Under the pieces are notes generated by a model. The model searched no databases, was not told where the DNA came from, and worked only from the letters and a program-made list of their open reading frames with translations. Shown piece after piece: positions 1-9,255 of a stretch of DNA of 64,000 nt. Location: assembly GCF_030409755.1 (NCBI RefSeq), contig NZ_JAUFQE010000001.1, positions 1,116,001-1,180,000 of the forward strand, written 5' to 3'. Both the position numbers and the translations under genes were made by a program. Each line of letters begins with the position of its first letter. Position 1 is the first letter of the stretch. This stretch comes from Vibrio lentus (GTDB taxonomy: Bacteria > Pseudomonadota > Gammaproteobacteria > Enterobacterales > Vibrionaceae).

Positions 1-828
1 CATGAAAAGAGGACCTGGCATTGGCAGCTTATGTACTTTTATCTGACGGCCTTTGGCATCAGTCTGACTGGTGATGTAGTCATAGGCTTCGTTGCTGATC
101 TCATATTGAGGATCGTTCTTGTCATCGCACCATGTGAGAACCACTTCACCCGGCTTCACGACGTGGAGAATGTTGTCGACGTGGCCATTAGTTTCATCGT
201 TATACAAACCACGAGGCAGCCAGATAACTTTCTCAACATTGAGGTGTTCACAAAGCACTTCCGTCAGTTCTTCTTTGCTCATATCTGGGTTGCGGCTTTC
301 GTGTAATAGGCATTCTTCTGTTGTGTAGAGCGTGCCTTCGCCATCAACGTGAATTGAACCGCCTTCTAGTACTATTGGAGCGCGGTATCGAGAGTCACGA
401 ATGGTTTCACACATCTTTTGAGCGACTTGGTTGTCGCGGTTCCACGGTGAATACAATCCATCCACAAACCCGCCCCATGCATTGAATTCCCAATCCACTC
501 CTCGGCGTTCACCGCTGTCATCAACAACATAAGTCGCACCGATGTCGCGCATCCAAGAGTCATCAGTCGAGATTTCCAATACTCGAATGTCCTCTGGTAA
601 ACGAGATACTGCGTTATCGTATTGGTCTGAACTCGCGAGCATGGTGACTGGTGTCGTATGGCTGATCTTGGTGGCAACATCAGCAAACACCGCTTGTGCT
701 GGTTTTGCTCCATTGCGCCAGTTGTCGGTGCGCTCTGGCCAAGCCATCCAAATTTCGCTGTGTGGCTCGTGTTCCCCTGGCATTCTGAAGCCATCATGTT
801 TTGGAGTGGTATCAATCAGTTTTTTCAT
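1..828 (-). CDS. aguA: Agmatine deiminase, 3'-truncated by the window edge
   Basis: Hydrolyses agmatine to N-carbamoylputrescine and ammonia in the cytoplasm. Reading down from an ATG at 828 gives 276 codons without a stop; the family is about 365 residues, so the C-terminal quarter lies outside. Visible family features are the N-terminal [18 protein letters not shown] stretch, the [12 protein letters not shown] segment, EFNAWGG, the [13 protein letters not shown] segment, and NGHVDN, which carries the catalytic His of this superfamily. A strong ribosome site (AAGGGA) precedes the ATG. It lies 16 bp after the antiporter gene, so the two are probably co-transcribed, and the carbamate kinase gene diverges upstream. 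Confidence 0.93.
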   Translation of the reverse strand, partial: MKKLIDTTPKHDGFRMPGEHEPHSEIWMAWPERTDNWRNGAKPAQAVFADVATKISHTTPVTMLASSDQYDNAVSRLPEDIRVLEISTDDSWMRDIGATYVVDDSGERRGVDWEFNAWGGFVDGLYSPWNRDNQVAQKMCETIRDSRYRAPIVLEGGSIHVDGEGTLYTTEECLLHESRNPDMSKEELTEVLCEHLNVEKVIWLPRGLYNDETNGHVDNILHVVKPGEVVLTWCDDKNDPQYEISNEAYDYITSQTDAKGRQIKVHKLPMPGPLFM

Positions 829-844
829 CGTTATGTCCCTTAAA

Positions 845-2281
845 TTATGCTTGAGCTTCTTTTTTATTTTGTGTCTCGGTCGTGTCGTTATCGTCTGAAC
901 CTTGCTGCTTCTTACGTTTTAGAGCGCCTAGAAGAATCCATTCACCAGCAAGGATGGTGGCAATCACACCAATCAAAACAGGTCCTGTGTATCCCCAATC
1001 TGCAACGGTTAAATCAAGAGCCTCAGGGAAAATAAACAAGATCACGGCTTGAAGGACGACCAAGAAACAAATAATCGACATCACCCATTGAGCCGCCATA
1101 CCACCCGGAACTTTGAATGGGCGTTCGCGTTTACCATCAACCACTCGAAGCTTTAGGTATGCCGGGAACATGAACAGGTAAGGAAGTAAGAAAATGCAGC
1201 TGGAGAAGGCAAATATCGACCAGAACAGATCATCATTGCCCTGAGCAAACAGCGCGTAAGACAGAATGACGACCGTTGATACCGTACCAGTAATATTGTT
1301 TGCACCAACCGGGGAACCTTTCTCTGACACTTTCGCGACAGGGGCTGGAAGTTCACCTTCCTGAGCGGCTTCAGCAGCAGCTCGGCTGGCACCCATTGTC
1401 CAACTCACCATGTTGCCGATAAGCGTTAACAAAGCGAAAGTGCCGAAGATGTACACCATCGCTGTACCAACCACACCAGTGCCGAAAAGTGTTCTAAACG
1501 TATCGATAAGGCCAGACACCAAACCAATGCTTTCGACAGGTAGCGCCATCAAAATGCCTACCGTACCGAAGATGTATAAGAAAGCGGTGATACCGATAGA
1601 GAGGAAGACGGCCTTAGGCATATCACGAACGTCTTTCATTTCTTTAGTCATGGTCGCAACCAGTTCAAAACCCATTAGGTTGAACACAATCGCGGGTAAG
1701 AAAGAGACCGCAGAATCCAATGAAGGCATCATTGCGGGCAACGTAAACTCGTTGGCAACGCCGTTTTTCATTGCATAGATAAAGCCGCCCACACCCAATG
1801 TACTGATCACGATGATTTTTAATATAGCGCCAATATTTGTGACCCAAACACCGATGTCGGCAGACACATTACAAATCAAAACCGTTAGCCACGTCAGTAA
1901 TATACAAATGGCGATTTGTCCCCATAAAGACAGATCTGGCATGAAGAGCTCAGCAAACATCCCTGCAAACATGATGTATACCGCGGGCATCCATAAACCA
2001 ACGTTAATCCAGTAAAACCACGTTGTTCTGACTGCCCATTTAAAATTGAAGGCTTGTTTTACCCAATCGTATATCCCACCTTCACCTGGGTAAGTGGTAC
2101 TCAATTCAGAAGTAATTAAGCCATATGGGATAACAAAGAAGACCAGCATTAACACCCACCAACCAATGGCACTGACACCAATACTGGCTGACGCGGTTAA
2201 TGTGTCGACCACCAAAACTGCACACAGTGTAAAGAGTGCAATTCCCGTAACCCCCATTTTTCCTTGCGTTTCGTTACTCAT
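845..2281 (-). CDS. APC-family amino acid/polyamine antiporter, probably agmatine-putrescine
   Basis: A 478-residue integral membrane protein with about 12 hydrophobic segments and the APC-superfamily pattern: an N-terminal helix 1, the [16 protein letters not shown] loop near residues 63-78 and an [10 protein letters not shown] segment near 204. The C-terminal tail is charged and Lys/Asp-rich. The start ATG has an AAGGAG-like site. It sits directly before aguA and divergent to carbamate kinase. Agmatine deiminase loci commonly encode an agmatine/putrescine exchanger, so that substrate is inferred from context; glutamate/GABA or another amino acid cannot be excluded from sequence alone. Confidence 0.85.
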   Translation of the reverse strand: MSNETQGKMGVTGIALFTLCAVLVVDTLTASASIGVSAIGWWVLMLVFFVIPYGLITSELSTTYPGEGGIYDWVKQAFNFKWAVRTTWFYWINVGLWMPAVYIMFAGMFAELFMPDLSLWGQIAICILLTWLTVLICNVSADIGVWVTNIGAILKIIVISTLGVGGFIYAMKNGVANEFTLPAMMPSLDSAVSFLPAIVFNLMGFELVATMTKEMKDVRDMPKAVFLSIGITAFLYIFGTVGILMALPVESIGLVSGLIDTFRTLFGTGVVGTAMVYIFGTFALLTLIGNMVSWTMGASRAAAEAAQEGELPAPVAKVSEKGSPVGANNITGTVSTVVILSYALFAQGNDDLFWSIFAFSSCIFLLPYLFMFPAYLKLRVVDGKRERPFKVPGGMAAQWVMSIICFLVVLQAVILFIFPEALDLTVADWGYTGPVLIGVIATILAGEWILLGALKRKKQQGSDDNDTTETQNKKEAQA

Positions 2282-2677
2282 CTCTTAGCTCCTTAATCTC
2301 TAATTCGGGATTAATTAAACGGCAAAGCGATGTAGTGAACTGGGATGAAAATTGAATATCGGTTTTACACAAACGAGTTCGGGGTAAAAACAAAATAAAC
2401 CCAACAAATATTAGATTTATAATGCTAAAAGTCGGAATACTTGATTTTGGTCAATAACCATTCGATTAATAAATACATTTTCTATTTCAAAACCAAGATC
2501 ACATATCTAGTTAATCTAGCGATAATTAGGACTTTCTGTGACATATAGGCGACTAAAAACATCAAATATTGAGCACAAATCGAATTGTGATTTTTATCCC
2601 CACGACACTGACAATATTTAAATACAATTCAAACCAACTTATTTGCACTGAGCAAAATATTATTTGGAGAGTTAAAC
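2282..2677. promoter_or_regulatory. Divergent AT-rich promoter region with an FNR-like box
   Basis: This 396-bp gap separates the antiporter-aguA operon from carbamate kinase. It is AT-rich and must hold both promoters. At 2441-2454 it contains TTGATTTTGGTCAA, which matches the FNR consensus TTGAT-N4-ATCAA at nine of ten fixed positions. I see no other gene. FNR-type control would fit a pathway that makes ATP without respiration, but the match is a prediction. Confidence 0.45.
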
Positions 2678-3586
2678 ATGTCGAAGCCTATTATTGTTGT
2701 TGCTGTCGGTGGGAACGCTTTACTACAACGTGGTGAAGTAATGAGTTGTGAAAACCAAAAAAAGAGCATCGCACAAACCGCCAGCTCTCTGGCTGAACTC
2801 AGTAAAGACTACCGTTTAGTGGTTGTGCACGGAAATGGCCCTCAAGTAGGGCTACTCTCATTACAAAACAATGCGTACAAAGATTGTCCTCCTTACCCAT
2901 TTGATGTACTTGGCGCTGAGACTCAGGGAATGATTGGTTACCTTATTCAGCAAGGGTTGAATGCTGCGATTCAAGACCGCTTTACTACCACGATTCTGAC
3001 TCGTATTGTGATTGACGAGAACGACCCTGCGATCGCCGACCCAACCAAGTTTATTGGCCCTGTCTATACAGAAGAACAAGCCAAACAACTCGCAGAAACC
3101 AACCAATGGATTGTGAAACCTGACGGCGCACACTGGCGTCGTGTGGTTCCATCACCTTCACCCAAAGAAGTATTAGAAATAAAAGCCATCAAAGACTTAC
3201 TAGAAAATGAGCACCTAATTATTTGTGGTGGCGGTGGCGGTGCTCCAGTCGTCGAAAAAGATGGCGCTTATGTAGGTTTTGAAGCAGTAATCGACAAAGA
3301 CATGACAGCGGCTCTTATCGCAGAAGAAATCGGCGCAGAACATTTACTGATCCTTACCGATGGGTCTCATGTTTGTTTAGATTGGGGAACACCCAAAGAA
3401 GAGAAGCTTGAAAACGTATCTGTTGCACAAATGAAGAAATACACATTCCCAGCAGGTTCTATGGGGCCGAAGGTAGACGCATGCTGTCTTTTTGTTGAAA
3501 AGACAAAACAACACGGACACATTGGTGATCTATCTAGCGCACTAGAGATCATAGAAGGTAAAACGGGGACACATATTAACGCCTAA
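2678..3586 (+). CDS. arcC: Carbamate kinase
   Basis: Transfers phosphate from carbamoyl phosphate to ADP, giving ATP, CO2 and ammonia: the energy-yielding last step of the arginine and agmatine deiminase routes. The 302 residues match the family length. Motifs are GGNALL near residue 12, HGNGPQVGLL near 51, a GGGGGAPV nucleotide loop near 188, and a conserved GSMGPKV segment near 262. A GGAGAG site precedes the ATG. Paired with aguA and the antiporter it supplies the ATP step; putrescine carbamoyltransferase is not in this window and may lie beyond aguA. Confidence 0.93.
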   Translation: MSKPIIVVAVGGNALLQRGEVMSCENQKKSIAQTASSLAELSKDYRLVVVHGNGPQVGLLSLQNNAYKDCPPYPFDVLGAETQGMIGYLIQQGLNAAIQDRFTTTILTRIVIDENDPAIADPTKFIGPVYTEEQAKQLAETNQWIVKPDGAHWRRVVPSPSPKEVLEIKAIKDLLENEHLIICGGGGGAPVVEKDGAYVGFEAVIDKDMTAALIAEEIGAEHLLILTDGSHVCLDWGTPKEEKLENVSVAQMKKYTFPAGSMGPKVDACCLFVEKTKQHGHIGDLSSALEIIEGKTGTHINA

Positions 3587-3641
3587 CATTGGGTTATCAT
3601 GGTTTATATAAATAAAGGGTAATAAAGTCTAAGTTTTGGTA

Positions 3642-3653
3642 TTCCAATTGGAA
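3642..3653. promoter_or_regulatory. Palindromic operator candidate TTCCAATTGGAA
   Basis: A perfect 12-bp palindrome about 60 bp before the TetR gene that starts at 3711. A further half-like copy (GTTCCAAATAAC) lies about 40 bp downstream. The position suits autoregulation by that TetR protein. Function is inferred. Confidence 0.4.
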
Positions 3654-3710
3654 CTTTGCTTGAAAACCCTTTATGTTTTTTGTGTTCCAAATAACAATGA
3701 GGATCATTAG

Positions 3711-4331
3711 ATGCGCAAAGTAACCACCGAAGAAAAGTTAATTCGAATTCATGATGCTGTTGTGCAACTAATGGAACGCCGCGAAGCTACTGATATTTCA
3801 ATGTATGATGTTGCTAAAGAGTGTGGAATGGCAACATCCACGGTTTATCATCACTACCCAAATATAGAGAACTTATTCCATAACTTGCTAGATGACGTAT
3901 TTATTGATTTCGACTCTCTGCTAGGTAAATGTATAGATGCCGAGCATGTTAATCATTGGACTGACATCAACCGCATGATTGAAACAGCGTATGTTAATTA
4001 TTACAACGATCACCCTATTGCCAAAAAGCTTATTTTGGGTCGTCATACGTTCACGGAGTTGGGTCATGCAGACACCGAGAATGACTTAATTCTTGGTAAA
4101 GAAGTAGAAACGATTTATCGACAGTTTTTTGATGTTCCTCAATTACCACAATCCATCAACGTCTTCGCTATCTCACTGCAAGTCGCTGATAAAATATACT
4201 CTTTGTCTTATCGCCAACATGGACACATCACCCCTGAACTGGCCAATGAAGCCGTTAGACTGACGGAATCATACCTTCAGTTATACATCCCTCACATTTG
4301 CCCTACAACAATGAAAAGCCAAACTCATTAG
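3711..4331 (+). CDS. TetR/AcrR-family transcriptional regulator
   Basis: A 206-residue protein with an N-terminal TetR helix-turn-helix: TDISMYDVAKECGMATSTVYHHYPN near residues 22-47, followed by the usual LFHNLLDD helix. The C-terminal ligand domain has no recognisable specificity. The ATG has a GAGG site. It is followed 95 bp later, in the same direction, by an nfsA-type nitroreductase gene, which is a plausible target along with its own promoter. Confidence 0.85.
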   Translation: MRKVTTEEKLIRIHDAVVQLMERREATDISMYDVAKECGMATSTVYHHYPNIENLFHNLLDDVFIDFDSLLGKCIDAEHVNHWTDINRMIETAYVNYYNDHPIAKKLILGRHTFTELGHADTENDLILGKEVETIYRQFFDVPQLPQSINVFAISLQVADKIYSLSYRQHGHITPELANEAVRLTESYLQLYIPHICPTTMKSQTH

Positions 4332-4426
4332 TCTTCGACAAAGGCAGTTTTTGAGGTTTACCCCAACCACAAATGTCGTTATGGTGATTTGTAAGACATC
4401 ATAAAAACAAGGACTGTCTGAGAGTT

Positions 4427-5149
4427 ATGAACAGCACGATTGAAACCATTCTGGGGCACCGCTCCATTCGTCAATATACAGATCAACCAATAGAGCAGCA
4501 GCAACTCGATTTAATTGTTCAGGCAGGCCTTGCCGCGTCATCATCGAGCTTATTACAGGCTGTTTCTATCGTGAGAGTGACAGACAAAGAGAAGCGAAAA
4601 CTGCTAGCCGAATACGCAGGTAACCAAGCTTATGTTGAGAACGCGGCTGAGTTTTTGGTGTTCTGTATCGACTATCAACGCCACGCTCAAATCAACCCTG
4701 AAGTGAAAACCGACTTTACTGAACTGACCCTGATTGGCGCAGTCGATTCTGGCATCATGGCGCAAAACTGTATGCTGGCTGCGGAGTCTCTTGGTTTAGG
4801 TGGCGTGTACATCGGTGGCTTGCGTAACAGCGCGCAACAAGTCGATGAACTACTGGAACTTCCACAACACACGGCCGTGCTATTTGGTATGTGTTTAGGT
4901 CACCCTGCGCAGCAGCCTGAAGTCAAACCTCGCCTTCCTGCTCACGTGGTCATGCACGAAAATCAATACCAACCGTTGAGCTTAGATGAAATTGCCAGCT
5001 ACGACGATTCAATGCAAAGCTACTACGCGAACCGCTCAAGCAATCAGAAGCAAAGCAGTTGGTCACAACAGATCACACAGAAGTTGTCTGGCGAATCTCG
5101 CCCGCACATTCTGCCTTACTTGAACAGTAAACAACTGACCAAACGATAG
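4427..5149 (+). CDS. nfsA: Oxygen-insensitive NADPH nitroreductase, NfsA type
   Basis: An FMN-dependent, two-electron reductase of nitroaromatics and quinones. The 240 residues equal the length of E. coli NfsA. Signatures are HRSIRQYTDQPI near residue 11, the AASSSSLLQ loop near 37, SGIMAQNCMLAAESLGLGGVYIGG near 108-131 and the FGMCLGHPAQ segment near 153 followed by KPRLP. Conserved Arg residues in the N-terminal loop are those that contact FMN phosphate in the family. It lies behind a TetR gene and ends at a strong bidirectional terminator. Confidence 0.9.
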   Translation: MNSTIETILGHRSIRQYTDQPIEQQQLDLIVQAGLAASSSSLLQAVSIVRVTDKEKRKLLAEYAGNQAYVENAAEFLVFCIDYQRHAQINPEVKTDFTELTLIGAVDSGIMAQNCMLAAESLGLGGVYIGGLRNSAQQVDELLELPQHTAVLFGMCLGHPAQQPEVKPRLPAHVVMHENQYQPLSLDEIASYDDSMQSYYANRSSNQKQSSWSQQITQKLSGESRPHILPYLNSKQLTKR

Positions 5150-5214
5150 CTCGAGAACAGCTCTGAAGACAGAGAAAGGTTCAGAGAGGTTAGCTCCGTT
5201 TCGTCATCACAAAC

Positions 5215-5247
5215 AAAAATGTCAGCGTATAATACGCTGACATTTTT
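5215..5247. terminator. Bidirectional intrinsic terminator
   Basis: The stem GTCAGCGTA/TACGCTGAC around a 3-base loop is flanked by an A-tract on the left and a T-tract on the right. It can stop nfsA from the left and the phospholipase D gene from the right, which converge here. Confidence 0.9.
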
Positions 5248-5269
5248 CATTTCTGGGATACTGATACTC

Positions 5270-6799
5270 TTAGAGGTATTTCTCTATCGGCAACAGCTGC
5301 AGGAAGCCTGACTGCATTCGTTCCCACTTGCCTGTTTCTGGTTCGCTGTCCCAACTTTGCTCGCCTGAATACCAATACACGTCACCGTCTTCGAGTTCCA
5401 AGCGCCAACTGTTGTCTTCACCCATCGCTTGCTCGATGGTTTCAGCTAACGTTTCAGCAATATCTTTATTCTCGATGATCAAAACCGATTCAGTATTGAG
5501 GTAGGTAGAACGTAAGTTGAAGTTGAATGAGCCAATACTCGCGATGCTACGGTCAAATACAACTGATTTGGCGTGTAAACCATAGGCCGTCTCAGGCGCA
5601 CATTTCGACACGTCTTGAGTTGAAGCTTCACATAGCTTGGATTCTGGTTTTAACTCAAACAGTTCGATGCCATGATCCAACATGTCGTAACGTCTGCCCG
5701 CATAAGCGGAGTGATTAGTCACAAGATCATTAGACGCCATAGAGTTAGTGAGCGCTTTTATCTCAACGCCCTTATTGTTCAATACCTGCCACTCTTCGAG
5801 TTGACCGTCATCGAATACAAGGTAAGCGGATTCAAGTAAGATCTCTTGCTTCGATTCACTTGCAAGCTGTCCTAAAAGAACCGCCGTTGCTTTCGGTTCA
5901 TCGGTATTGTCTGAATCGATAGGCACTGGGCGATCATAAGCAAAACGAGCATTCACCCAAGTCATCTCATCAAGAGTATCTTTCAACAAGCTATCTGCCG
6001 CTTCACGATTTAATGGCAACTCTGGGTAGTTTTTGTATTGTGGAACAGTTATATCGTCAATCTTTGAAAGATCCGGTTGTTCTTCGTCACCTAACATATC
6101 GACAGGGTAAGACCAACGGCTGTCCCAATACTCAGTAAAGCTGGTTTGGATCGTGGTAACGACTGAGCCCATCACTAATACATCACGATCTCGGAAGTTG
6201 ATCTCGTCAGAAAGGTCGAAATATTCATCACCAATATTACGTCCGCCAACCACAGACAAGATGCCATCTACGGTAAACGACTTATTATGCATGCGGCGGT
6301 TTAAGCGGGAGAAATCCCCAAGGAAGCTTAACCACTTACTAAAACCACGGCGTGTTGGTGTTGGGTTGAAGATTCGGATCTCGACGTTTTGGTGTGCATC
6401 CAGTGCCGATAATAGGCCTTCACGCTCGTTAAGGTTGATGTCGTCGAGCATCACTCGAACCTTAACACCACGATCAGCTGCGGCTAACAAACGACTCGCT
6501 AGGTACCTGCCTGATTCGTCAGAGTTCCAGATGTAATATTGAATATCGATGGTGTGTTCTGCACTTTCAACCAACGCCAATCGCTGCGCTAACGCATCCC
6601 AACCGGATTCTTGTAAACGAACAGCGGTAGTCGCCTGTTCTGATGCTGGTTGATATTCATCCGCTAAAACCGACAAAGTGCTTGGTCCATAAGAGGTGTA
6701 CGGTTCTGCTGGGTGGTCGATGCCTTCTGGTAATGAAGAACAGCCGCCGAGAATAGCGACTAAAATTAAGGTTAAACTGATGCGTTGGAGCACAGGCAT
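5270..6799 (-). CDS. Phospholipase D-family lipoprotein (cardiolipin synthase-like)
   Basis: A 509-residue exported protein. The N-terminus has a lipobox (AILGGC, lipid-modified Cys20), so it is membrane anchored and faces the periplasm. Two HxK(x4)D catalytic motifs are present, HNKSFTVD at His171 and HAKSVVFD at His409, each followed by the family Gly/Ser-Asn pattern (GGRNIGDEYFD; GSFNFNLRS). This is the YmdC/ClsC-like class, which transfers phosphatidyl groups or hydrolyses phospholipids. The substrate cannot be told from sequence. It is a single-gene unit ending at the terminator shared with nfsA. Confidence 0.87.
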   Translation of the reverse strand: MPVLQRISLTLILVAILGGCSSLPEGIDHPAEPYTSYGPSTLSVLADEYQPASEQATTAVRLQESGWDALAQRLALVESAEHTIDIQYYIWNSDESGRYLASRLLAAADRGVKVRVMLDDINLNEREGLLSALDAHQNVEIRIFNPTPTRRGFSKWLSFLGDFSRLNRRMHNKSFTVDGILSVVGGRNIGDEYFDLSDEINFRDRDVLVMGSVVTTIQTSFTEYWDSRWSYPVDMLGDEEQPDLSKIDDITVPQYKNYPELPLNREAADSLLKDTLDEMTWVNARFAYDRPVPIDSDNTDEPKATAVLLGQLASESKQEILLESAYLVFDDGQLEEWQVLNNKGVEIKALTNSMASNDLVTNHSAYAGRRYDMLDHGIELFELKPESKLCEASTQDVSKCAPETAYGLHAKSVVFDRSIASIGSFNFNLRSTYLNTESVLIIENKDIAETLAETIEQAMGEDNSWRLELEDGDVYWYSGEQSWDSEPETGKWERMQSGFLQLLPIEKYL

Positions 6800-7293
6800 G
6801 TGTCTGACTTCCTTTTCACGGTAACGTCTTTAGAAACTGTCCCGACAGCTTTGCGACTCACAAGCTGTTCAGGTCTATTCATTGATTATTACTGCTAAAG
6901 CCTGAAATTTATAGGTAATTATCCAGTATAAATTTAAAGGTCAGTAAATAGTCTACAAATCACTTAAGTTGAGTCAGCGCCAAACAATATAAACTCAGCG
7001 GGTTTTCTACCATTTTGATGGTGAGTTCTGTTCTGTCTGGGTGATACTTCACCATTGTTTGGAGATCTAGTGTCATCGCTTGATTTCATACTAAAAGGCG
7101 CCACGACTTACCTTGATGAGATAGTGCAAACTCACTACTTACGTAAGCGTTAAAGCTGTTGTTGATCTAAAGGGCATGTAAGGATCAACACCGAAAACAT
7201 TGTTCACGCTGCATAACCTTCATATCCCCTACCAAAACCTCCCCTAAAGTAGTAGCATTTATCGCATCTCATTCTTAATGGTATTTGTATATT
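6800..7293. other. Intergenic region, no gene seen
   Basis: About 490 bp between the divergently read lipoprotein and the hypothetical gene. Both promoters should lie here. I found no convincing ORF, long repeat or RNA gene. Confidence 0.5.
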
Positions 7294-7791
7294 ATGAAGC
7301 TTTTAGTCGATCGCACTGGTGAACAGTTTTTAGAAATTCTGGAAGAGTCAGGAGATAAACTTACGGTTCAATTCATTAGCAATGAAGGCAATCGAAAAGG
7401 TAAACCGTTCCAAGATAGCTTGAGTGGATTATTCCTCACAGGTTGGAAGCCTCGCACGACCTCAACCGCGATTGGCTTAGAACGCTTTAAACAAGGAAAG
7501 TTGCAAGACCCTAAAGTCAGCTTCGCTTTGCATCAACTTTACCCACTAGGCAGAGACGTAAAATTGCCTTCTGGTGACATTGCGACCATCGCTAGTTACG
7601 CGAATACCCATGCCGACGGCTACTATATGTTTGTGCGCCTCAACGATGAGTTAACACGACTCAAGATTACACCCGATTGGGAACTGCAACCTTCCGTTCA
7701 AAGGTTAGCACTGCCTTATTACCCAGCGCCAAGAACCAAGGAAGAGCTCGACAACATTGACGATTTTGATGCGTGGGCAGGCGGTTTTTAA
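7294..7791 (+). CDS. Conserved hypothetical protein, 165 residues
   Basis: A soluble, acidic-tailed protein starting MKLLVDRTGEQF and ending DDFDAWAGGF. It has no signal peptide, membrane segment or catalytic motif that I recognise. The KLPSGDIATIASYANTHADGYYMF stretch has alternating beta-strand character. The ATG at 7294 is preferred over an in-frame TTG at 7285; neither has a strong ribosome site. Family unknown. Confidence 0.6.
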   Translation: MKLLVDRTGEQFLEILEESGDKLTVQFISNEGNRKGKPFQDSLSGLFLTGWKPRTTSTAIGLERFKQGKLQDPKVSFALHQLYPLGRDVKLPSGDIATIASYANTHADGYYMFVRLNDELTRLKITPDWELQPSVQRLALPYYPAPRTKEELDNIDDFDAWAGGF

Positions 7792-7941
7792 ACAGAAAAG
7801 TGAGTAAACAATATTGAGATCACATCCTTCTATCAAACCTCAATACAAACATGCGCTCTCTACACATTGATACGAATACCCAACCTGAAACGACTCAAAT
7901 AACGATTGGCAGTGTGCTGCTAAAGAATGTTTCATTGTTTC

Positions 7942-8677
7942 CTACAAGCTCAACCTTGGCTGTATAAAATCAATAAACGCCGAGATACGTCTAGAGACAG
8001 AAGACGATTTATAATAAACCGCATTCACTCGCTCTCGGTCTGTATTGGCAAGTTTATCTTGTTCCAGAATAGGGATTAAACGACCCGCTGCCATATCTTC
8101 CTGAACCATGAATCCCGATAAACAAGCAATCTCATTTCCAGCTAGTGCCAGTTGACGCACCGTTTCACCATTACTCGCTGTCACGGTAGGCGCGACATAA
8201 CTTTGGTTTGGTAAAGGCCAATGGTTAAGCACTTTGTTCCCTGAAAAACCCACAATTTGATGCGAACTCAAATCTTCAGGTTTGGTGGGTAGCCCACGCT
8301 TAGCGAGATAATCAGGTGACGGCACAATATGGAGTAAGCTTTTTCCTAGCGGGCGAGCGTTCAATGTTGAATCGGACAATTTACCGATTCGAATCGCAAC
8401 ATCGGTTCTTTTTTCTAGAAGATCAACGAAGCCTTCGTTGGAAGTAAGTTCCAATTCAATGTCTGGATAAGCCTCTTTGAATGACTGCACCAACGGCACT
8501 AGCTGATGGAATACGAATGGACTGGCGGCATCGACTCTTAAACGACCTTTTGGCAACTCACCGCGCGACACGATTTCCTCTTCCGTGCTCTGGATCATCT
8601 GCAACCCCAATCTTACTGAATCGACAAACTGACGCCCTTCCTCCGTCAATTCCACGCGTCTCGTTGTTCGGTTGAAC
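7942..8677 (-). pseudogene. LysR-family regulator lacking its DNA-binding N-terminus
   Basis: The sequence from LFNRTT-like FNRTTRRVELTEEGRQFVDSV onward is a normal LysR linker helix and effector-binding domain, ending FIDFIQPRLSL. The preceding helix-turn-helix residues are missing: FNRTTRR is normally about 60 residues into the protein, and here it begins right at the junction with a truncated MFS gene on the other strand. Reading further upstream in frame gives only the antisense of that MFS remnant. Without its DNA-binding domain it cannot act as a LysR regulator, although an ATG immediately before FNRTT could still start translation. Confidence 0.85.
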
Positions 8678-8866
8678 ATTGCTGCCTTCAACGTAGGTAT
8701 TGCATTAGGCTCGTGGGGTGGTGGTTTGATTGTTGCTAAGTCTGGATTAATGAACACCCCTTGGGTAGGTGCTGTGATTGTTTTGATCGCCCTTGTTCTG
8801 ACTCGATTCAGTGGTGCGTTAGATAATAGAGGCCAAAAAACAAGCACCACTATTCAAAATATCTAG
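8672..8866 (+). pseudogene. C-terminal remnant of an MFS transporter
   Basis: About 64 codons encode NIAAFNVGIALGSWGGGLIV, a charged turn, then WVGAVIVLIALVLTRFSGAL: the last two transmembrane helices of a drug-efflux-type MFS protein, ending at a normal stop. Roughly 330 residues upstream are absent. It abuts the truncated LysR gene head-to-head within a few bases (GTTGAAC can be assigned to both), as expected if one deletion removed the shared promoter and both 5' ends. Confidence 0.8.
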
Positions 8867-9255
8867 TTGTTCACACTGAAAATAAAGTGGTGAATAGACC
8901 TATCTATTCGCAATTCCCTTTATTGGAAATCACCCTTACCAAAAAGTGTGCCAGCAATAACTAATATTAGATAATCAACGTTGCTCCAGAAATAGTAATA
9001 GCGGATATTATTAAATAATTAATTTTAATACCAATTAGTTATTTAATTTATTTTTTAATAATTTACCCACTAACTTTGATTTGGATCAAAACCAATTGTT
9101 AATAATGTAAAACTTTCAAATCAAAGCTATATTATTTATTTTTCACCCAATTGGGTGATGATAAAGTCGTCAATTATTGACTAATATCTAGATGAGATAG
9201 TAAAAAATAAGACAATATAAAACTATCCACTTGCTGTAAGCTTAAGGAATGAGAG
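8867..9255. promoter_or_regulatory. AT-rich promoter region upstream of the pilus regulators
   Basis: This 389-bp, strongly AT-rich region has no ORF. It carries a perfect FNR consensus, TTGATTTGGATCAA, at 9076-9089, about 167 bp before the LuxR gene. It also has a perfect 16-bp palindrome, TCACCCAATTGGGTGA, at 9143-9158, about 98 bp before the gene. Both are candidate operators for the regulator operon. Base composition differs from that of the flanking genes. Confidence 0.6.

Noticed and set aside
372..815. 147-codon open frame on the minus strand
   Set aside because: It is an out-of-frame shadow of aguA; the aguA frame on the same strand is continuous from 828 to the window edge with clear family motifs.
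8678..8850. N-terminal extension of the LysR frame
   Set aside because: It is the antisense of the MFS remnant and resembles no LysR N-terminus; it exists only because the deletion left the frame open.
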